64,000 nucleotides of DNA from assembly GCF_012986595.1 (NCBI RefSeq), contig NZ_JAAQYM010000005.1:186001-250000 (forward strand), in the 5' to 3' direction. The position numbers and the translations under genes were made by a program. Source of the stretch: Pseudomonas koreensis (GTDB lineage Bacteria > Pseudomonadota > Gammaproteobacteria > Pseudomonadales > Pseudomonadaceae). Shown here piece after piece: positions 1 to 7,802 of this stretch (positions are counted from its first letter, which is position 1; each line of letters opens with the position of its first letter). Below the pieces are notes generated by a model that did not search any database, had not been told where the DNA came from, and saw only the letters and a program-made list of their open reading frames with translations.

Positions 1-1
1 C

Positions 2-439
2 GGTGGTGCCGGGCTTGGCGCGTGGCGTGGGGATAAAGGTGCTTCGCCGGTGGCGATTCAGGTGCGTGACGTGCTCGCGCCCGGTGAAGCGTTCACCGTG
101 GTGGCCAGCCGTCGCCATTCCAGCCCTGAGCAGGAGCGTCTGCTTGCCGGCTTGAGCGCCAGCCTTGGCGAGTTGCAACTGGCAAACATCGGCAGCTCGC
201 TGAAGTTTTGCCTGTTGGCCGAAGGGGCGGCGGATTGTTATCCGCGTCTGGCGCCGACTTCGCAGTGGGACACCGCAGCGGCGCAGGGCGTGCTTGAGGG
301 GGCCGGCGGCGAGGTGCTGGATCTGCAGGGTGCAGCGTTCTGTTATCCGGCGCGGGAATCGTTGCTCAATGAGTACTTTTTGGCGCTGCCGGCGAAAGCG
401 GCTTGGCGTTCAAGACTGCTGGAACTGGCACGCTCGTAA
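2..439 (+). CDS. cysQ: 3'(2'),5'-bisphosphate nucleotidase CysQ (5' end cut off by window)
   Basis: This is the C-terminal part (about 145 residues) of an inositol-monophosphatase-family enzyme. It removes the 3' phosphate from adenosine 3',5'-bisphosphate, the by-product of sulfate assimilation. The reading frame is open to the window edge, so no start is assigned. The family hallmark is the run GSSLKFCLLAEGAADCYPRL followed by TSQWDTAAAQGVLEGAGG; the WD-aspartate of this segment is a metal ligand in the family. The gene is convergent with the downstream thioesterase, and a REP-type palindrome sits between the two stop codons. The family call is firm; only the N-terminal metal-binding motifs are missing from view. 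Confidence 0.9.
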   Translation, partial: GGAGLGAWRGDKGASPVAIQVRDVLAPGEAFTVVASRRHSSPEQERLLAGLSASLGELQLANIGSSLKFCLLAEGAADCYPRLAPTSQWDTAAAQGVLEGAGGEVLDLQGAAFCYPARESLLNEYFLALPAKAAWRSRLLELARS

Positions 440-522
440 GATCAAAAGATCGCAGCCTTCGGCAGCTCCTACCGTTAAATGCGAAACCCCCTTTAGAAGC
501 TGCCGAAGGCTGCGATCTTTTG
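440..522. repeat. REP-type palindromic pair, family A
   Basis: Two inverted copies of the core GATCGCAGCCTTCGGCAGCT face each other around a short spacer. They fill the gap between the convergent stop codons of cysQ and the thioesterase gene. Seven related copies lie in this window, all between genes. The pair can fold into a long hairpin and may end transcription from both sides. Confidence 0.85.
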
Positions 523-524
523 CT

Positions 525-980
525 TCAGCGGTGCAAAACGTACTGACCGCTGAACGTCACTGCATCCTCATCACTCCCGGCGTTGACGATCCGCGTATTG
601 AGCGTCAATCGTGCGCGTCCATAACGCTGATACATCGCCAGAAACTTTTTCCAGACCGCCGCCTCGGGTGCCGGGCAAATCGCCGTGGCGTCGCCGGTCA
701 CCGGCAGCGGATAGCTGATCTGGCCTTCCTGAATCACGATGTGCCCGTCTTCGATGCCTTCCTCCTTCAGGCGCAGATGCAGCCAGCCCCAACCCGCCAG
801 CACCGCTCCGCAATAGAGGCTGCCGCCGAACATGGTGCTCTTGTGATTGACGTTCGGCTCCAGCGGCAAGTGCAGGCTCAGCTGTTGTTCGCGCCAGTCG
901 ACAACCTTGAGGCCCATCTCGCGGGTCAGCGGAATGTCGTGATGCAGCACGGATTCCAGGTAGCGGCTGTCGCGGTTCAT
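525..980 (-). CDS. hotdog-fold thioesterase, YiiD C-terminal-domain type
   Basis: A 151-residue single-domain protein resembling the thioesterase domain found at the C-terminus of E. coli YiiD. The central helix region carries NVNHKSTMFGGSLYCGAVLA, which matches the hotdog core where acyl-CoA-type substrates bind. No signal peptide or membrane segment is seen, so it should be cytoplasmic. Its start codon overlaps the stop of dctD by 4 nt, so it is translated with the dctBD mRNA. That link is positional only; no role in dicarboxylate sensing can be shown. Substrate unknown. Confidence 0.75.
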   Translation of the reverse strand: MNRDSRYLESVLHHDIPLTREMGLKVVDWREQQLSLHLPLEPNVNHKSTMFGGSLYCGAVLAGWGWLHLRLKEEGIEDGHIVIQEGQISYPLPVTGDATAICPAPEAAVWKKFLAMYQRYGRARLTLNTRIVNAGSDEDAVTFSGQYVLHR

Positions 981-2362
981 TCGGCTTCGTCTCCATGGGC
1001 GTTACTGTCGGCGAAATTCAAGCCGTGCTTGCGCAGCTTGTCGTGCAGGGTCTTGCGCGGAATGCCCAGTGCTTCGGCGAGGCTGCGCACCGAACTGTGG
1101 GAGCGCGCCAGCTCAGCGGCGATCAACGATTTCTCGAAGTTTTCCACTTGCTCGCTCAGGCCGCCGCTGATGACCTCCACGACAGTGCCGGCGCCTTCGG
1201 CGCCACTGTTATCCAGCGCCAGCTCCAGACCCAGCGCGAAGCGCTCGGCAGCGTTCTGCAGCTCGCGCACGTTGCCCGGCCAAGTGTGGCGCAACAGCAA
1301 GGCGCGTTGCGCCGGTTGCAGTTCATGCGGCGGCAAGCCGTGACGGGCGCTGGCTTCATCGGCGTAATGCTGGAACAGCACCAGCGCGTCTTCGCCGCGT
1401 TCGCGCAACGGCGGAATGCGCAGCGGCGCGACGTTCAGGCGGTAATACAAGTCGGCGCGGAAGCGCCCCTGATCGGCCGCCTGACGCAGGTCTTCCTTGG
1501 TTGCGGCGATGACGCGGATGTCCAGCGGGATTAACTGATTGCCGCCGAGGCGTTCGACCACACGCTCTTGCAGCATGCGCAGCAGTTTCACCTGCACGTC
1601 CATGCTCATGCTTTCGATTTCATCGAGGAACAGCGTGCCGCCGTTGGCGAATTCGAACTTGCCGATCCGGCGTTTCTGCGCACCAGTGAAGGCGCCCGGC
1701 TCATGCCCGAACAACTCGCTTTCCACAACCGATTCGGCCAGTGCCCCGGCGTTGATCGCCACGAACGGGCCGTTGCGTCGGCTCGACAAGTCGTGCAACG
1801 CACGGGCCACGACCTCTTTGCCGGCGCCGGTCTCACCGAGGATCAACACGTCCGCCTTGGTCGCCGCCAGCGCGCCGATCTGTTCGCGCAGGCGCAACAT
1901 CGGCGCCGAAGGGCCGACCAGTCGTGCGCTCAATTCGTTGCGGTCGCTCAAGGCCAGACGCAGGCTGCGGTTATCCAGCACCAGCCGGCGCAGGGCCAGG
2001 GCGCGGCGCACGCTGTCGAGCAGCGCGTCACTGGCGAACGGCTTTTCCAGGAAGTCATAGGCGCCGGCGCGCATCGCCTGCACCGCCAGCGGCACGTCAC
2101 CGTGGCCGGTGATCAGCAGCACCGGCAGTTCCGGATCCTGAGCGTGCAGTTCGCTCAACAATTCCAGCCCGTCCATGCCCGGCATGCGAATGTCGCTGAC
2201 CACCACACCGGGCCAGTCACGCTCCAGTTGGCCGGCCAGGCCTTTGGCTTCGGACAGCGGGAGGATTTTCAGCCCGGCCAGGTCCAGGGTCTGGCCGAGG
2301 GCCTGACGCAGGTGCGGATCGTCGTCGATCAACACCACCTGAATGCGATTGTCGATGGTCAT
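977..2362 (-). CDS. dctD: C4-dicarboxylate response regulator DctD (sigma-54 activator)
   Basis: This is a 461-residue NtrC-family regulator. The receiver domain (about 1-125) has the acidic pocket DDD near residue 13 and the phospho-acceptor Asp57 in VSDIRMPGMDG. The AAA+ domain (about 145-380) has Walker A GETGAGKE, the sigma-54-contacting loop GAFTGA and LFLDEIE. A Fis-type helix-turn-helix ends the protein (SVRSLAEALGIPRKTLHDKL). It follows dctB with a 4-nt overlap, as in known dctBD pairs. Its usual target, the sigma-54 promoter of dctA, is not in this window. DctD rather than another NtrC paralogue is inferred from the DctB-like partner. Confidence 0.9.
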   Translation of the reverse strand: MTIDNRIQVVLIDDDPHLRQALGQTLDLAGLKILPLSEAKGLAGQLERDWPGVVVSDIRMPGMDGLELLSELHAQDPELPVLLITGHGDVPLAVQAMRAGAYDFLEKPFASDALLDSVRRALALRRLVLDNRSLRLALSDRNELSARLVGPSAPMLRLREQIGALAATKADVLILGETGAGKEVVARALHDLSSRRNGPFVAINAGALAESVVESELFGHEPGAFTGAQKRRIGKFEFANGGTLFLDEIESMSMDVQVKLLRMLQERVVERLGGNQLIPLDIRVIAATKEDLRQAADQGRFRADLYYRLNVAPLRIPPLRERGEDALVLFQHYADEASARHGLPPHELQPAQRALLLRHTWPGNVRELQNAAERFALGLELALDNSGAEGAGTVVEVISGGLSEQVENFEKSLIAAELARSHSSVRSLAEALGIPRKTLHDKLRKHGLNFADSNAHGDEAE

Positions 2363-4167
2363 GCACTTCGATCCTCGGGCGGTTGCAGGCTGACCCCGGG
2401 TGCGCCGGCGCGCAGCCGCAGGGTGATCAAGGCGCCACCTTGCTTGTGGTTGGCGAACGACAGTTCTCCACCGAAGGCGCGCATCAGGGTTTCACAGATC
2501 GCCAGCCCCAGGCCAAGGCCCTGGGTGCGGGTCTTGGTGGTGTAGAAGGGCTCGCTGGCGCGGCCCAAGGCTTCCATGCAGAACCCCGGGCCGTTGTCGC
2601 GAATGTACAGATTGACGCCGTCGGCGGTGGATTCGGCACTCAGCCACAGTTTGCGCGGCGGACCTTTTTCGGTCAGTGCATCGAGGGCGTTGGCCAGCAG
2701 GTTGCCGAGCACCTGGCGCAGACGGGTTTCCCCGGCTTCGACCCACAGGGTGGCGGCCGGGAGGTCGCGGATCAGCTCGACCTCCATGCTGCGGCGACGC
2801 TTGGCGAGCAGTGCCAGCGCATCGTCCAGCGCCGGTTGTAGGGCGACGCTTTCCGGGGCGTGACGATCGCGGCGGGCAAAAGCGCGCAGGTGGGCGATGA
2901 TCGAGGCCATGCGCCCGGTCAGCTCGCTGATCAGTTTGAGGTTGCCGCGAGCGTCGTCAGTGCGTTGGTGATCGAGCAGCACTTCGGCGTTTTCCGCGTA
3001 GCTGCGGATCGCCGCCAGCGGCTGGTTGAGTTCGTGACTGATACTCGCCGACATGGTGCCCAGTGCCGACAGTTTGCCGGCCTGGACCAGATCGTCCTGG
3101 GCGCGCACCAATTCCTGCTGAGCCTGTTCACGCTCCAGCACTTCCTGCTTGAGGCGGCGGTTGAGGCCTTCCAAGTCGCTGGTCCGCTCGGCCACCCGGC
3201 CTTCCAGCTCGCGACGGGCCTTGGCTTCGAAGGCAATACGCTCCAGATAATGCCGACGACGCTGCATCATCAACCCGAGCAGCAGCATTACCACCAGCAG
3301 CGTGGCGCCGCCGATCGCGACGACGGTGCGCACCGGGCGGTCGATCAGCGTGCGCGGGGCAAGAATACTCACGCTCCAGCCGGTTTCGGCGATGTTCACG
3401 GTCTGCGTCAGCCAAGCGTTGGGGCTGAGGTTCAGCGGGCGCGGCTCGCGGGTCGGATAGGGCAGGATGGCGGTGATCGCCGAGCGCTCGGTGTCGCTCA
3501 AGGTGCGGGTCGAACGGAAACGCCATTCCGGGCGCGAAGTGAGGATGACCACACCGTTGTGGTCGGTCACCAGCAGTTGTTCCGGGGTCTTGCCCCACAG
3601 GCTTTCGGTGTGGTCGAGGTCGACCTTGATCACCAGCACACCGATGATTTTTTCGCCGTTACGCACCGCCGCCGCAAAGAAATAACCGCGCTTGGCCGAG
3701 GTGGTGCCGAGGCCGAAGAAGCGTCCCAGGCGTCCGGCCATGGCCTCGCTGAAATACGGACGGAAAGCGAAATTGCGTCCGACGAAACTGTCATGTTTGT
3801 CCCAGTTCGACGCCGCCAGGGTCTGTCCGCTGGTGTCCATCAGGTACATGACTTCGGCACCGGTCTGCGCCGCGATGTTTTTCAGCAGGCGATTGGCGTT
3901 GCCCTGGGTGACGCCGTCGTCCGGCGCGCCGAGCACCGCGCGCAGGGCCGGCAGGTCACCGAGAATCTGCGGCAGCACTTCATAGCGGTGCAGGGTGCCG
4001 AGCAGGTTGGCGACGTAGAGATCGAGTGTCTGGCGGTTTTGCCCGGCGAGTTCACTGCGGTAATAACGCTCGGCCAGATGCTCCAGTGGCCACAGCAGCG
4101 GTGCCAGGCACAGGGCCAGCAGCGCGAGACTGCGCCAGCGGGGGCGGCGAGGGAGAGTGGGTTTCAT
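2359..4167 (-). CDS. dctB: C4-dicarboxylate sensor histidine kinase DctB
   Basis: A 602-residue membrane sensor kinase. Membrane segments lie at about residues 13-30 and 281-301. They enclose a periplasmic double-PAS (dCache-like) region of about 250 residues, the usual DctB plan for sensing succinate, fumarate or malate. After a coiled coil (about 320-365), the dimerisation motif SISHELNQPLAAIRSY holds phospho-His378. The ATPase domain shows LGNLLANALDAL, DNGPGF and GLGLAI. It follows rfbD by only 33 nt. That gap is almost filled by a perfect hairpin just upstream of the ATG, and no strong Shine-Dalgarno lies outside it. Confidence 0.9.
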   Translation of the reverse strand: MKPTLPRRPRWRSLALLALCLAPLLWPLEHLAERYYRSELAGQNRQTLDLYVANLLGTLHRYEVLPQILGDLPALRAVLGAPDDGVTQGNANRLLKNIAAQTGAEVMYLMDTSGQTLAASNWDKHDSFVGRNFAFRPYFSEAMAGRLGRFFGLGTTSAKRGYFFAAAVRNGEKIIGVLVIKVDLDHTESLWGKTPEQLLVTDHNGVVILTSRPEWRFRSTRTLSDTERSAITAILPYPTREPRPLNLSPNAWLTQTVNIAETGWSVSILAPRTLIDRPVRTVVAIGGATLLVVMLLLGLMMQRRRHYLERIAFEAKARRELEGRVAERTSDLEGLNRRLKQEVLEREQAQQELVRAQDDLVQAGKLSALGTMSASISHELNQPLAAIRSYAENAEVLLDHQRTDDARGNLKLISELTGRMASIIAHLRAFARRDRHAPESVALQPALDDALALLAKRRRSMEVELIRDLPAATLWVEAGETRLRQVLGNLLANALDALTEKGPPRKLWLSAESTADGVNLYIRDNGPGFCMEALGRASEPFYTTKTRTQGLGLGLAICETLMRAFGGELSFANHKQGGALITLRLRAGAPGVSLQPPEDRSA

Positions 4168-4172
4168 GGGCG

Positions 4173-4194
4173 TGCGCCTGTGGGTACAGGCGCA
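4173..4194 (-). promoter_or_regulatory. perfect hairpin upstream of dctB start
   Basis: The 33-nt gap between rfbD and dctB contains TGCGCCTGT and ACAGGCGCA, a perfect 9-bp stem around a 4-nt loop. It ends five bases before the dctB ATG. The only AGG near the start lies inside the stem, so the fold could limit DctB translation. There is no U-tract, so it is not a standard terminator. Confidence 0.5.
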
Positions 4195-4200
4195 TTATGC

Positions 4201-5070
4201 CTAGGCTTGCCGGGCAAGACACTCATGCAGCGCAGTTTGCCAGTCAGGCTGACTGACACCCCATTCCCGCTGCAGGCTGCTGCAATCCAGACGCGAATTC
4301 AATGGCCGGGCGGCAGGCGTCGGATAGTCACTCGAGGGAATCGGCAGCAGCGTTGCGCAAGGCTTCCCTTGTTCACGCAGCGCGTTGCCGATGGCCTGGG
4401 CAAAGCCGAACCAGGATGTTTCACCTTGCGCGGTCAAGTGGTAGGTACCCCAGGCACCCGCTTGCCCATCTTGCCAGCGCTTGATCAGCGCGAGGGTACT
4501 GCGGGCGATGCTGCCGGCCCAGGTCGGCGCACCGATCTGGTCAGCGACGACCCGCAGCTCGGGTTTTTCCTGAAGCAGGCGCTGCATGGTCAACAGGAAA
4601 TTGCGGCCATGGGTCGAATAGACCCAACTGGTGCGCAGGATCAAATGCTGCGCATGAGCGGCAGCGACCGCTTGCTCGCCGGCCAGCTTGCTCTTGCCGT
4701 AGACCCCGAGCGGATTGGTCGCGTCGGACTCGACATAAGGCGCGTGCTTGTTGCCATCGAACACATAATCGGTGGAGTAATGGATCAGCGGAACGTCCAG
4801 CAGGGCGGCCTCTTCGGCCAGTACGCCGGGGCCGGTCGCGTTGATGGCGAACGCCAGCGCAGGCTCGCTTTGTGCCTGATCAACCGCCGTGTGTGCCGCT
4901 GCGTTGATGATCAGGTCGGGCGCGACTTGTCTGACTTGCTGGCGAATTTGCGCGGGTTGCGCGAGGTCGAGGCGGTCGCGCCCCTGCACCACCAAATTGC
5001 CGAGACCGTCCAGGCACGTCTGCAACTCTCGCGAGACTTGCCCATTCTGACCGCAGATAAGAATTTTCAT
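4201..5070 (-). CDS. rfbD: dTDP-4-dehydrorhamnose reductase
   Basis: A 289-residue short-chain-dehydrogenase-family enzyme that makes the last step of dTDP-L-rhamnose synthesis, reducing the 4-keto sugar with NAD(P)H. The N-terminus MKILICGQNGQVSREL is the nucleotide-binding loop. The catalytic Tyr-Lys pair is in YGKSKLAGE, and HYSTDYVFDG is a conserved substrate-side segment. It overlaps rfbC by 4 nt and is the last gene of rfbBACD. The product supplies rhamnose for lipopolysaccharide or rhamnolipid-type glycans. Length is normal for RmlD. Confidence 0.95.
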   Translation of the reverse strand: MKILICGQNGQVSRELQTCLDGLGNLVVQGRDRLDLAQPAQIRQQVRQVAPDLIINAAAHTAVDQAQSEPALAFAINATGPGVLAEEAALLDVPLIHYSTDYVFDGNKHAPYVESDATNPLGVYGKSKLAGEQAVAAAHAQHLILRTSWVYSTHGRNFLLTMQRLLQEKPELRVVADQIGAPTWAGSIARSTLALIKRWQDGQAGAWGTYHLTAQGETSWFGFAQAIGNALREQGKPCATLLPIPSSDYPTPAARPLNSRLDCSSLQREWGVSQPDWQTALHECLARQA

Positions 5071-5612
5071 GGGAACAGATCGGCCTCTTGCAGGCTTTTG
5101 CTGTCCTGATCCTTGGCTGACAGCTGCGGAGCCTCCTTCAGCTGCCAGTCGATGGCTAGCGTCGGATCGTCCCAGCGAATGCTGCGTTCGGCCGATGGCG
5201 TGTAGTAGTCGGTGGTCTTGTAAAGAAACTCGGCCACGTCGCTCAGCACGACGAAACCGTGGGCGAAGCCTTCCGGCACCCAGAGCTGACGATGGTTGTC
5301 AGCGGACAGGCGCACGGCGACCCACTTGCCGAAATTCGGCGAGCTGCGGCGGATATCCACAGCCACATCCAACACCTCACCCAGCGTTACCCGCACCAGT
5401 TTCCCCTGGGTGTTTTCCAACTGATAGTGCAAACCGCGCAAGACGCCCTTGTGCGAGCGCGAGTGGTTGTCCTGGACGAACTGTGCGTCCACGCCGGTTG
5501 CTTCGGCAAACGCCCGGGCGTTGAAGCTTTCATAGAAAAAACCGCGTTCGTCACCGTAGACTTTGGGCTCGATGATCACTACACCCGGCAGGCTGGTTTC
5601 GGTCACGTTCAT
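5067..5612 (-). CDS. rfbC: dTDP-4-dehydrorhamnose 3,5-epimerase
   Basis: A 181-residue cupin-type epimerase converting dTDP-4-keto-6-deoxyglucose to the L-lyxo isomer. Family motifs are clear: PKVYGDERGFFYESF near the N-terminus, QDNHSRSHKGVLRGLHYQ with the catalytic His, and FLYKTTDYYTP with the catalytic Tyr. It overlaps both neighbours by 4 nt (rfbA upstream, rfbD downstream), so the set is translationally coupled. Length and motif order match RmlC. Confidence 0.95.
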   Translation of the reverse strand: MNVTETSLPGVVIIEPKVYGDERGFFYESFNARAFAEATGVDAQFVQDNHSRSHKGVLRGLHYQLENTQGKLVRVTLGEVLDVAVDIRRSSPNFGKWVAVRLSADNHRQLWVPEGFAHGFVVLSDVAEFLYKTTDYYTPSAERSIRWDDPTLAIDWQLKEAPQLSAKDQDSKSLQEADLFP

Positions 5613-6484
5613 TGGTTGTCTCCGGCAATTGAAAACAGGTACTGGCCATATCCGGTCTTGCCGAAATACTGGGCGCGTTCGAGCAGGTAATCGCGACTGA
5701 TCCAGCCGTTCTGATAAGCGATTTCTTCCAGGCAGGCGACCTTCAGGCCCTGACGGTGTTCGATCGTCTGCACGTACTGCGACGCCTCAAGCAGGCTGTC
5801 GTGTGTGCCGGTATCCAGCCAGGCGAATCCACGACCGAAGCGCTCGACCTGCAGATCGCCGCGCTGCAGATAGGCATTGTTGACGTCGGTGATTTCCAGT
5901 TCGCCACGGGGAGAGGGTTTGACGGCCTTGGCAATCCTCACCACGTCGTTATCGTAGAAGTACAACCCGGTGACGGCGTAGCTGGACTTTGGCTTCGCCG
6001 GTTTTTCTTCGATGGACAGCGCGCGCCCATCGCTGTCGAAATCGATCACGCCGAAGCGTTCCGGATCCTTGACCCAGTAGCCGAACACGGTCGCGCCAGC
6101 CTTTTGTTGGGCTGCCTTCTTCAACTGCTCGCCGAAATACTGGCCGTGGAAAATGTTGTCACCGAGGATCAGGCAGACTGGATCGTTACCGATGAAGTGC
6201 TCACCAATCAGAAAGGCTTGCGCGAGGCCGTCCGGGGACGGTTGCTCGGCATAGCTGAACGACACGCCGAACTGGCTGCCGTCGCCCAGCAGATTGCGGT
6301 ATTGCGGCAGATCGTGCGGGGTGGATATCACCAGGATGTCCTTGATGCCGGCCAGCATCAGTACCGAGATCGGGTAATAGATCATCGGTTTATCGTAGAC
6401 CGGCAACAGCTGCTTCGAGACACCCAGCGTGATCGGATGCAAGCGTGTGCCGGAGCCACCGGCCAGAACTATCCCTTTCATCAT
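5609..6484 (-). CDS. rfbA: glucose-1-phosphate thymidylyltransferase
   Basis: The enzyme joins dTTP and glucose-1-phosphate to give dTDP-glucose, the entry step of the rhamnose pathway. The start chosen is the ATG that overlaps the rfbB stop (ATGATGA). It places the nucleotidyltransferase signature MKGIVLAGGSGTRLHPITLG at the N-terminus, and 32 extra upstream codons in the open frame are discarded. The protein has 291 residues, the usual size. Other conserved stretches are KQLLPVYDKPMIYYPIS, the metal-binding LGDNIFHG and ERFGVIDFD. Confidence 0.95.
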   Translation of the reverse strand: MMKGIVLAGGSGTRLHPITLGVSKQLLPVYDKPMIYYPISVLMLAGIKDILVISTPHDLPQYRNLLGDGSQFGVSFSYAEQPSPDGLAQAFLIGEHFIGNDPVCLILGDNIFHGQYFGEQLKKAAQQKAGATVFGYWVKDPERFGVIDFDSDGRALSIEEKPAKPKSSYAVTGLYFYDNDVVRIAKAVKPSPRGELEITDVNNAYLQRGDLQVERFGRGFAWLDTGTHDSLLEASQYVQTIEHRQGLKVACLEEIAYQNGWISRDYLLERAQYFGKTGYGQYLFSIAGDNQ

Positions 6485-7563
6485 GCTTGCAGCTCCTTGA
6501 TATCCATGGCGCCCAGGCGTTCGCCCTGATAGCTGCCGTCCTGGACACGGCGACACCAATCGAGATTGTCCAGATACCACTGGACAGTCTTGCGCAGTCC
6601 GGTCTCGAATGTTTCTTCCGGCACCCAGCCAAGCTCGCGTTCGATTTTTCCGGCGTCGATGGCATAACGCAGATCATGGCCGGGACGATCCTTGACGAAC
6701 GTGATCAGGTCGCGGAAGTGGACGACGCCCTGCGGTTTGTGCGGCGCCAGCTCTTCGAGCAACGTGCAGATGCCGGTGACCACATCAATATTCTTCTGCT
6801 CGTTGTGGCCGCCAATATTGTAGGTTTCGCCGACCACGCCTTCGGTGACCACCTTGAGCAGTGCCCGCGCATGGTCGTCGACGAACAGCCAGTCACGTAC
6901 TTGCTGGCCATTGCCGTACACCGGCAGCGGTTTGCCCGCCAGTGCATTGAGGATCATCAGCGGAATCAGTTTTTCCGGGAAGTGATACGGCCCGTAGTTG
7001 TTCGAGCAATTGGTCAGCAGGACCGGCAAGCCATAGGTGCGTTGCCAGGCACGAACCAGGTGGTCGGACGCAGCCTTGCTCGCGGAGTAAGGCGAACTTG
7101 GGGCGTAGGGCGTGGTTTCGGTGAACAGGTCATCGACGCCATGCAGGTCGCCATAGACTTCGTCGGTGGAAATATGGTGAAAGCGGAAAGCGCTTTTCTC
7201 TGGTTCGGTCAGCCCTTGCCAGTAGGCTCGCGCCGCTTCCAGCAGGCTGTAGGTGCCGACGATATTGGTCTGGATGAATTCCGACGGACCGTCAATTGAG
7301 CGGTCGACATGGGATTCGGCAGCCAGGTGCATGATCGCCTGAGGCTGGAAGCGCTGCAGGATGGCGCTCACCGTTGGGTGGTCGACGATGTCGGCCTGCA
7401 CGAATTCGTAACGACTGTTGTCAGCGATGCTGGTCAGCGACTCCAGATTGCCTGCATAGGTCAGTTTGTCGAGGTTCAGAACCTCGTGATCAGTGTTGCG
7501 AATCAGATGGCGAACCAGTGCGGAGCCAATGAAACCGGCACCACCGGTGATGAGAATACGCAT
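6481..7563 (-). CDS. rfbB: dTDP-glucose 4,6-dehydratase
   Basis: A 360-residue extended short-chain dehydrogenase and the first gene of the minus-strand rfbBACD set. The NAD-binding loop is GGAGFIGSALVRHL. The family's HLAAESHVDRSI and the catalytic STDEVYGDL and YSASKAASDHLV (Tyr-x3-Lys) are all present. It makes dTDP-4-keto-6-deoxyglucose. The 239-bp gap upstream separates it from the divergent kinase/aminotransferase gene and must hold promoters for both. The dctB and dctD genes follow this set on the same strand. Confidence 0.95.
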   Translation of the reverse strand: MRILITGGAGFIGSALVRHLIRNTDHEVLNLDKLTYAGNLESLTSIADNSRYEFVQADIVDHPTVSAILQRFQPQAIMHLAAESHVDRSIDGPSEFIQTNIVGTYSLLEAARAYWQGLTEPEKSAFRFHHISTDEVYGDLHGVDDLFTETTPYAPSSPYSASKAASDHLVRAWQRTYGLPVLLTNCSNNYGPYHFPEKLIPLMILNALAGKPLPVYGNGQQVRDWLFVDDHARALLKVVTEGVVGETYNIGGHNEQKNIDVVTGICTLLEELAPHKPQGVVHFRDLITFVKDRPGHDLRYAIDAGKIERELGWVPEETFETGLRKTVQWYLDNLDWCRRVQDGSYQGERLGAMDIKELQA

Positions 7564-7802
7564 GCAGGTTGGCCTTTTTCCGTAAGACGATAAAGCGAGT
7601 GGAGCATAGCTTGTCGGCAGGTGAGGGACGGTGCAAGAGGGTTGTCCCCGCTATTTTGTCTGCGCTGTGCTTTAGCGGTGGATATTCGACGCACGGGCGT
7701 TGCCGATTGCCCATGGCCGAGGGTGCGTCTACAACCCGGGGGTTGATTATCCCACGGGGCAATGGCGATATAGGCGCCTGATAAAACTCCAGGGGTCGTT
7801 TC

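Noticed and set aside
2860..5109. 749-codon plus-strand frame over dctB and rfbD
   Set aside because: Spans two well-defined genes and the hairpin gap; no features of its own.
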